This document shows, piece after piece, positions 40,972 to 45,977 of a DNA stretch of 45,977 nt (the first letter of the stretch is position 1; every line of letters begins with the position of its first letter). The notes beneath the pieces were generated by a model. The model saw only the letters and a list, made by a program, of their open reading frames with translations. It did not search any database and was not told the DNA's origin. Source of the stretch: Trabulsiella odontotermitis (GTDB lineage: Bacteria > Pseudomonadota > Gammaproteobacteria > Enterobacterales > Enterobacteriaceae); NCBI RefSeq assembly GCF_001188485.1, contig NZ_JNGH01000088.1:28492-74468 (forward strand), given 5' to 3'. Position numbers and translations under genes: made by a program.

Positions 40972-41953
40972 TTGTTCACTTTCATCGCATAGTGAATAAT
41001 GAACATACGCACTTATAAAGATAAAATTGTGAAGTCATATAATAACGATAAGAAACAGGATAGCATCGAAATTGATACTAGCATTGTTTTAAATATAACA
41101 TAGTCAAATAAAAACACATCTTATCATTGATGTAAGAATATATCGCCACATACTAAGAACGTCAACATGTTGTTTACTAAAAGATGACACGGCCCCTTAT
41201 TTTTGATACGTTTTAAATATTCGTTCTTACGAATACTCAATTTTCATATACGAATTTACCCTATTGTATTTAGTAACATCACTTGTGAAAATTCAGTTAA
41301 CCTCCTAAATACTTAATAAGCAGATCTACTGCCCTCTTGTCCAAATATACTGTAAAATCTGCTATTCATGCAAAAAAACATCACTTTAATAATGTATCTG
41401 GTAAGGCATGAAAAATCTCAACCACACTCCATAAATAGACAAATATTCTTACTTTGAGACTCGATTGATCTCAAAGATCACAGATTTTCTGATATATTTT
41501 CCGTTAACCGGCGAAAAAGAGCATCCATATTAAACACTGAGTAAGAAATCCATAATCCCGATAGAGCCTTAAATTCCTTTAAAATTTTTTAAGAAGATAA
41601 CTTATATCACTCTGTTCACAACGCAGGAAACTACTACTTCTGTAGTCGCTTTCTTAATTAATGGATTAATAACCCTCTGGCACTGAGTAAATTTGTTGTT
41701 ACCAGGCTAAGGGTTAAAAAACAATCGAATAAATTGTCCCTTCCAAACTACGTCCATATGTATATTTTTTAATATGATGAAAAAACATAAAAGCGATATT
41801 TTTCAATTAATTACGTTTCACGTTTTTTATGAATCTATTGCACTGCGACCGGATTAGATTTGAGTTTTACTTAACCCTAAAGATTTCCCCTCATATTTAC
41901 CGGAAGCAAATGCATTACGTAACATATTCTAACCGCTTGTTTTAAAAAGAAAA
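40972..41953. other. AT-rich non-coding stretch
   Basis: Nearly 1 kb with no ORF of significance on either strand and no recognisable RNA gene, transposase remnant or terminal inverted repeats. Low GC, many A/T runs. It separates the T6SS/regulator genes from the trehalose remnant, and includes whatever promoter serves the LuxR-type gene. I see nothing further in it. Confidence 0.7.
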
Positions 41954-41965
41954 GGGAACGTTCCC
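41954..41965 (+). promoter_or_regulatory. TreR operator upstream of the treB remnant
   Basis: Perfect palindrome GGGAACGTTCCC, the TreR site, followed at once by TATAAATTAT, a plausible -10. It lies about 70 bases upstream of the treB-like start at 42033. The flanks differ from those at the intact treB, so this is an independent promoter and not a simple copy. Confidence 0.8.
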
Positions 41966-42032
41966 TATAAATTATTCAGTATGCCTTCGAATAAATTTAG
42001 CGATGCGTCTCTAACAATAAAGGACATTTAAT

Positions 42033-42146
42033 ATGCTAAAAATAAATCAGCAGGACATCGATAAATTGATCGAGCTGGTGGGCGGGCGCGAGAACATCGC
42101 TACTGTCAGCCATTGTATTACCCGTCTGCGCTTCGGGTTGCGGTAG
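42033..42146 (+). pseudogene. treB 5' remnant (PTS trehalose EIIB start)
   Basis: ATG with AAAGGA upstream opens MLKINQQDIDKLIELVGG, running through the EIIB active-site segment SHCITRLRF (Cys 28). It breaks at 42135/42136 and stops five codons later at TAG (42144-42146). Codons 5-34 match treB almost exactly, but the first four codons and the leader differ (AT-rich). It therefore looks like a related, perhaps foreign, treB partly converted to the native sequence and then cut by a fusion to mgtA. Confidence 0.85.
42045..42135 (+). repeat. Direct repeat, copy 1 (treB codons)
   Basis: 91 bases matching 43927-44017 at 89 positions; the last 69 are identical. Same orientation as the intact treB, 1882 bases apart. 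Confidence 0.95.
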
Positions 42147-42445
42147 CACTGCCACAGATGCACCCACCACGACGCCGGTTTCTGCGCCGGAAGGGTGTTT
42201 TCGCCGTACTGCTCGCGATGTTCTTCAACCTCCATCGCGGTCAGCCCTTCCGGGTGGCTATTGAAGGCACGCCAGATTTCGTTTTCATCCATCGCCGCGA
42301 CGTTCAGACAATGGCGGGCGAGCGAGTCCGGTATCGGACCACTGGCGAGCGATTTGCCCGCGGGCATCGGGTCACGCTGAACGAGACGGCGCGGCAGACG
42401 GCGGCTAAGCTGCGCAAACAGCTGCCGGCTAAAAATTTTCCACAT
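42136..42445 (-). pseudogene. mgtA: mgtA, truncated after about 103 codons
   Basis: The Mg2+-importing P-type ATPase gene begins at ATG 42443-42445 (MWKIFSRQLFAQLSRRLPRR) with GGAGG upstream. It is similar to E. coli MgtA through HPEGL, GENTLPAQKP and SWWVHLWQCYRNP. At 42136 it joins the antisense strand of the treB remnant; the reading frame continues to a stop at 42047 as junk. All membrane and catalytic domains are missing. Its promoter and leader are still present upstream, so it is transcribed in principle. Confidence 0.92.
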
Positions 42446-42558
42446 AAGAAGTCCCTCCGCGCCCGCAATTCACGGGCGCAGCACGATTTTCAGGCAGGGC
42501 AAGGCCGTACCTGACAGGCACAAACATTCACTACAGGGACATCAACGACGTCACTGCC

Positions 42559-42642
42559 TCACCGCGCCGGTAAGACAGTCACCACAGCCTTACCGGCGCG
42601 AAAAAAACTCCCGCGATATCGGGGAATGGGATCGGGATCCAT
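42559..42642 (-). CDS. mgtL: MgtL-type proline-rich leader peptide of mgtA
   Basis: 27-codon ORF starting MDPDPIPRYRGSFFRAGK, with a strong GGAGGTGAC before the ATG. The M-(E/D)-P-D-P opening is the MgtL signature of enteric mgtA leaders, where translation of the acidic/proline run senses Mg2+ and proline and decides transcription into mgtA. It is longer than the 17-residue E. coli/Salmonella MgtL, but the DPDP-P motif is kept. Confidence 0.75.
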   Translation of the reverse strand: MDPDPIPRYRGSFFRAGKAVVTVLPAR

Positions 42643-42720
42643 GTCACCTCCGGTAAGTGAAAGAAGAGAGACCGCGCAAGTCCGCCAGATAAACGATGAA
42701 GCTTGTGCGATGATGGCGTT

Positions 42721-42755
42721 ATCATACGACCGCGCAACTAAACCGGGCATCAACC
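42721..42755 (-). promoter_or_regulatory. mgtA promoter with PhoP box
   Basis: Minus strand: GGTTGA-N5-GGTTTA (42739-42755), then 12 bases, then the -10 TATGAT (42721-42726). This is the standard PhoP direct repeat and its usual distance from the -10. Transcription would be induced by low Mg2+ through PhoP/PhoQ. Confidence 0.75.
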
Positions 42756-42769
42756 AGACTTTTGCCCCT

Positions 42770-42789
42770 TGTGATTTCGCTGAATCACA
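42770..42789 (+). promoter_or_regulatory. Palindrome in the treR promoter region
   Basis: TGTGATT-N6-AATCACA, a perfect 7-bp inverted repeat, about 50 bases upstream of treR. It contains CRP-like TGTGA/TCACA halves, but with N10 between these halves rather than the CRP spacing of N6. Bound protein unknown. Confidence 0.45.
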
Positions 42790-42836
42790 GTAGTCTCTGT
42801 TTATTCGTTAGAACTGGCTTACGACGGGAATTGAGG

Positions 42837-43784
42837 ATGCAAAACCGGCTGACAATCAAAGATATCGCACGCTTAAGCGGGGTGGGAAAATCCACCGTCT
42901 CCCGCGTCCTGAACAATGAAAGCGGCGTCAGCGAGCGCACCCGGGAACGTATCGAAGCAGTCATGCTTCAGCACGGTTTCTCCCCTTCCCGCTCGGCGCG
43001 TGCGATGCGTGGGCAGAGCGACAAAGTGGTCGCCATTATCGTTACCCGTCTCGATTCCCTCTCCGAAAACCTCGCCGTACAAACTATGCTGCCTGCCTTT
43101 TACGAACGCGGTTACGATCCGATCATGATCGAGAGCCAGTTTTCCCCGGCGCTGGTGGAAGAGCATTTAGGCATGCTGAGCCGCCGCAACATCGACGGCG
43201 TGGTGCTGTTTGGCTTTACCGGCATCACCGACGCGATGCTCGCGCCGTGGCAACCGACGCTGGTGCTGCTGGCGCGGGATGCCAGCGGGTTTGCGTCGGT
43301 TTGTTATGACGACGAAGGCGCTATTCAGACGCTGATGCAGCGCCTGTACGATCAGGGGCATCGCCATATCAGCTACCTCGGCGTGCCGCACAGTGACGTC
43401 ACTACCGGCAAACGCCGCCATGAGGCATACCTCGCCTTCTGCAAAAAGCGCAAGATCAACCCGGTTGCCGCGTTGCCCGGTCTCGCCATGAAACAGGGCT
43501 ATGACAACGTCGCCAGGGTGATGAACAGTGACACCACCGCGCTGCTCTGCGCCACCGATACGCTCGCCATCGGCGCCAGCAAATATCTCCAGGAACAGCG
43601 CATCGACACCGTTCAGCTGGCGAGCGTCGGTAACACGCCGCTGATGAAGTTTCTCCACCCGGAAATTATCACTGTCGATCCCGGCTACGCCGAGGCCGGA
43701 AGCCGCGCGGCGCAACAGTTGATCGAGCAGATCAACGGCCACGCCGAGCCACGTCAGATAGTGATCCCCGCCCGACTCGCCTGA
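42837..43784 (+). CDS. treR: Trehalose operon repressor TreR (LacI family)
   Basis: 315 aa, as in E. coli. The start MQNRLTIKDIARLSGVGKST is chosen by length and the LacI helix-turn-helix (about 5-26). The periplasmic-binding-protein-like domain follows, including IPARLA at the C-terminus. Senses trehalose-6-phosphate and represses treB through GGGAACGTTCCC. Divergent from mgtA, as in E. coli. Confidence 0.97.
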   Translation: MQNRLTIKDIARLSGVGKSTVSRVLNNESGVSERTRERIEAVMLQHGFSPSRSARAMRGQSDKVVAIIVTRLDSLSENLAVQTMLPAFYERGYDPIMIESQFSPALVEEHLGMLSRRNIDGVVLFGFTGITDAMLAPWQPTLVLLARDASGFASVCYDDEGAIQTLMQRLYDQGHRHISYLGVPHSDVTTGKRRHEAYLAFCKKRKINPVAALPGLAMKQGYDNVARVMNSDTTALLCATDTLAIGASKYLQEQRIDTVQLASVGNTPLMKFLHPEIITVDPGYAEAGSRAAQQLIEQINGHAEPRQIVIPARLA

Positions 43785-43803
43785 TCCTTTTCTGCACAAA
43801 TAG

Positions 43804-43835
43804 TGTGATCGTCGCTGCGTTTCGGGAACGTTCCC
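43804..43835 (+). promoter_or_regulatory. treB control region: TreR operator and weak CRP half-site
   Basis: Perfect GGGAACGTTCCC at 43824-43835, 77 bases before the treB start. TGTGATCG at 43804 is a good CRP half-site with a poor second half. Trehalose induction and catabolite control are inferred from the known E. coli treB promoter. Confidence 0.8.
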
Positions 43836-43911
43836 ATTTACCGAATTTGCGGAAAGGCTCAGGATGATCATCAGGTCATTACGCAACATCCTTCATCTGC
43901 CATGAGGCTAC

Positions 43912-45333
43912 ATGATGAGCAAAGTTAATCAGCAGGACATCGATAACCTGATCGAGCTGGTGGGCGGGCGCGAGAACATCGCTACTGTCAGCCATTGTAT
44001 TACCCGTCTGCGCTTCGTCCTGAACGCACCCGCAAAAGCCAACCCGAAAGCCATCGAAGAATTACCGATGGTCAAAGGCTGCTTCACCAACGCCGGGCAG
44101 TTTCAGGTGGTCATCGGCACCAACGTTGGCGACTACTATCAGGCGCTACTGGCCACCACTGGTCAGGCGTCTGCCGACAAAGAACAGGCGAAAAAAGCCG
44201 CCCGCCAGAATATGAAATGGCACGAGCAGCTGATTTCGCATTTCGCCGAGATCTTCTTCCCCCTCCTGCCCGCGCTCATTAGCGGCGGCTTGATCCTCGG
44301 TTTCCGCAACGTGATCGGCGATCTGCCAATGAGCAACGGCCAGACGCTGGCGCAAATGTTCCCGTCGCTGAAAACGATCTACGACTTCCTGTGGCTGATC
44401 GGCGAAGCAATCTTCTTCTATCTGCCGGTCGGGATCTGCTGGTCAGCGGTGAGAAAAATGGGCGGCACGCCGATCCTCGGCATCGTGCTGGGCGTAACGC
44501 TGGTGTCGCCGCAGTTGATGAACGCCTATCTGCTCGGGCAGCAGGTGCCGGAAGTGTGGAATTTTGGCCTGTTCAGTATCGCCAAAGTGGGCTATCAGGC
44601 GCAGGTTATCCCGGCGCTGCTGGCGGGTCTGGCGCTTGGCTTTATCGAAACGCGCATGAAGCGCATCGTGCCTGACTATCTCTATCTGGTCATTGTGCCG
44701 GTGTGCTCGCTTATCCTCGCGGTATTCCTCGCCCATGCACTGATCGGCCCGTTCGGCCGTCTGATTGGCGACGGCGTGGCCTTCGCGGTGCGCCACCTGA
44801 TGACCGGCAGCTTCGCGCCGATTGGCGCCGCGCTGTTTGGTTTCCTGTATGCGCCGTTGGTGATCACCGGCGTGCATCAGACCACGCTGGCGATTGATAT
44901 GCAGATGATCCAGAGCATGGGCGGTACGCCGGTGTGGCCGCTGATTGCTATCTCGAACATCGCCCAGGCGTCGGCAGTGGTGGGGATTATTATCTCCAGC
45001 CGCAAACACAACGAACGTGAAATCTCGGTTCCTGCCGCCATCTCCGCGTTTCTCGGCGTCACCGAACCGGCGATGTACGGTATCAACCTGAAATACCGCT
45101 TCCCGATGCTCTGCGCGATGATCGGCTCCGGGCTGGCAGGTCTGCTGTGCGGTCTTAACGGCGTGATGGCGAACGGCATTGGCGTCGGCGGCTTGCCGGG
45201 CATTCTCTCTATTCAGCCAACTTACTGGCAAGTGTTCGCGGTCGCGATGCTGGTGGCGATTATCGTACCAGTAGCATTAACCGCATTTATCTATCAGCAC
45301 AAACTTCGCCAGGGCTCGTTGCAGATTATTTAA
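43912..45333 (+). CDS. treB: PTS trehalose-specific EIIBC component
   Basis: 473 aa. Takes up trehalose with phosphorylation to trehalose-6-phosphate. The EIIB domain has the phosphorylated Cys 29 in SHCITRLRF; the EIIC domain follows with the typical membrane segments (FLWLIGEAIFFYLPVGICW) and GINLKYRFPM. Highly similar to E. coli TreB. Follows treR. No treC follows within the window. Confidence 0.97.
   Translation: MMSKVNQQDIDNLIELVGGRENIATVSHCITRLRFVLNAPAKANPKAIEELPMVKGCFTNAGQFQVVIGTNVGDYYQALLATTGQASADKEQAKKAARQNMKWHEQLISHFAEIFFPLLPALISGGLILGFRNVIGDLPMSNGQTLAQMFPSLKTIYDFLWLIGEAIFFYLPVGICWSAVRKMGGTPILGIVLGVTLVSPQLMNAYLLGQQVPEVWNFGLFSIAKVGYQAQVIPALLAGLALGFIETRMKRIVPDYLYLVIVPVCSLILAVFLAHALIGPFGRLIGDGVAFAVRHLMTGSFAPIGAALFGFLYAPLVITGVHQTTLAIDMQMIQSMGGTPVWPLIAISNIAQASAVVGIIISSRKHNEREISVPAAISAFLGVTEPAMYGINLKYRFPMLCAMIGSGLAGLLCGLNGVMANGIGVGGLPGILSIQPTYWQVFAVAMLVAIIVPVALTAFIYQHKLRQGSLQII
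43927..44017 (+). repeat. Direct repeat, copy 2 (within treB)
   Basis: Intact-gene copy of the 91-base repeat at 42045-42135; the two mismatches are at the Asn-Leu/Lys-Leu codons near 43947-43948. Confidence 0.95.
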
Positions 45334-45363
45334 GGCTGATTTTTATCATGCAGCCTCAGTTGA

Positions 45364-45977
<614 letters not shown>

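Noticed and set aside
41461-41500. FNR- or CRP-like inverted motif (TTGATCT...AGATCACA)
   Set aside because: Spacing fits neither consensus and there is no gene close enough to control.
42113-42514. Plus-strand ORF of 133 codons over the treB/mgtA fusion
   Set aside because: It is antisense to mgtA coding sequence and crosses the fusion point; no sign of coding.

Overview
The window reads as a chromosomal segment of an enterobacterium (family Enterobacteriaceae). The evidence is near-identity to well-known E. coli proteins across the left third, the enteric operon order, the initiator tRNA metY, tandem ARG boxes, PhoP and TreR sites, and MgtL-type and YrbN-type small ORFs. I cannot name the species from sequence alone.

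Left part (1-14150): ordinary core genome. Reading leftwards on the minus strand this is metY-rimP-nusA-infB-rbfA-truB-rpsO-pnp-nlpI-yrbN-deaD and the first codons of mtr, the usual translation, transcription and RNA-decay block. argG is divergent on the plus strand behind two ARG boxes. A strong bidirectional terminator (14284-14315) closes this block.

Middle part (14328-38110): a complete type VI secretion system (T6SS), all on the minus strand, transcribed tssA-tssB-tssC-hcp-tssE-tssF-tssG-clpV-vgrG-DUF2169/pentapeptide-pentapeptide-DUF3540-DUF4150-tssJ-tssK-tssL-tssM-unknown 118-aa gene. All core parts are present: sheath, tube, baseplate, spike, membrane complex and ClpV ATPase. The VgrG is unusual. 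It has no toxin domain and instead ends in about 34 seven-residue repeats, probably a long beta-helical needle. The tip/adaptor genes (DUF2169, DUF3540, DUF4150) are present, but I recognise no toxin or immunity gene.

Accessory/regulatory part (38111-42032): a divergent gene resembling the Yersinia T6SS activator RovC, a LoiP/YggG-like M48 lipoprotein protease, a LuxR-type regulator with a degenerate receiver domain, and then about 1.2 kb of AT-rich DNA holding at most a 38-codon ORF. The cluster from tssA rightwards is visibly AT-richer than the flanks, consistent with horizontal acquisition.

Right part (42033-45977): a rearranged trehalose/magnesium locus. A 5' remnant of a second treB, with its own TreR operator, is fused head-on to a truncated mgtA. 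That mgtA still has its PhoP box, promoter and MgtL-type leader. Next come intact treR and treB, and a LamB-type porin where enteric bacteria usually have treC; the window cuts the porin off. The treB remnant and treB share 89 of 91 bases as a direct repeat, so the locus could recombine, and mgtA-promoter transcripts would carry RNA antisense to treB.
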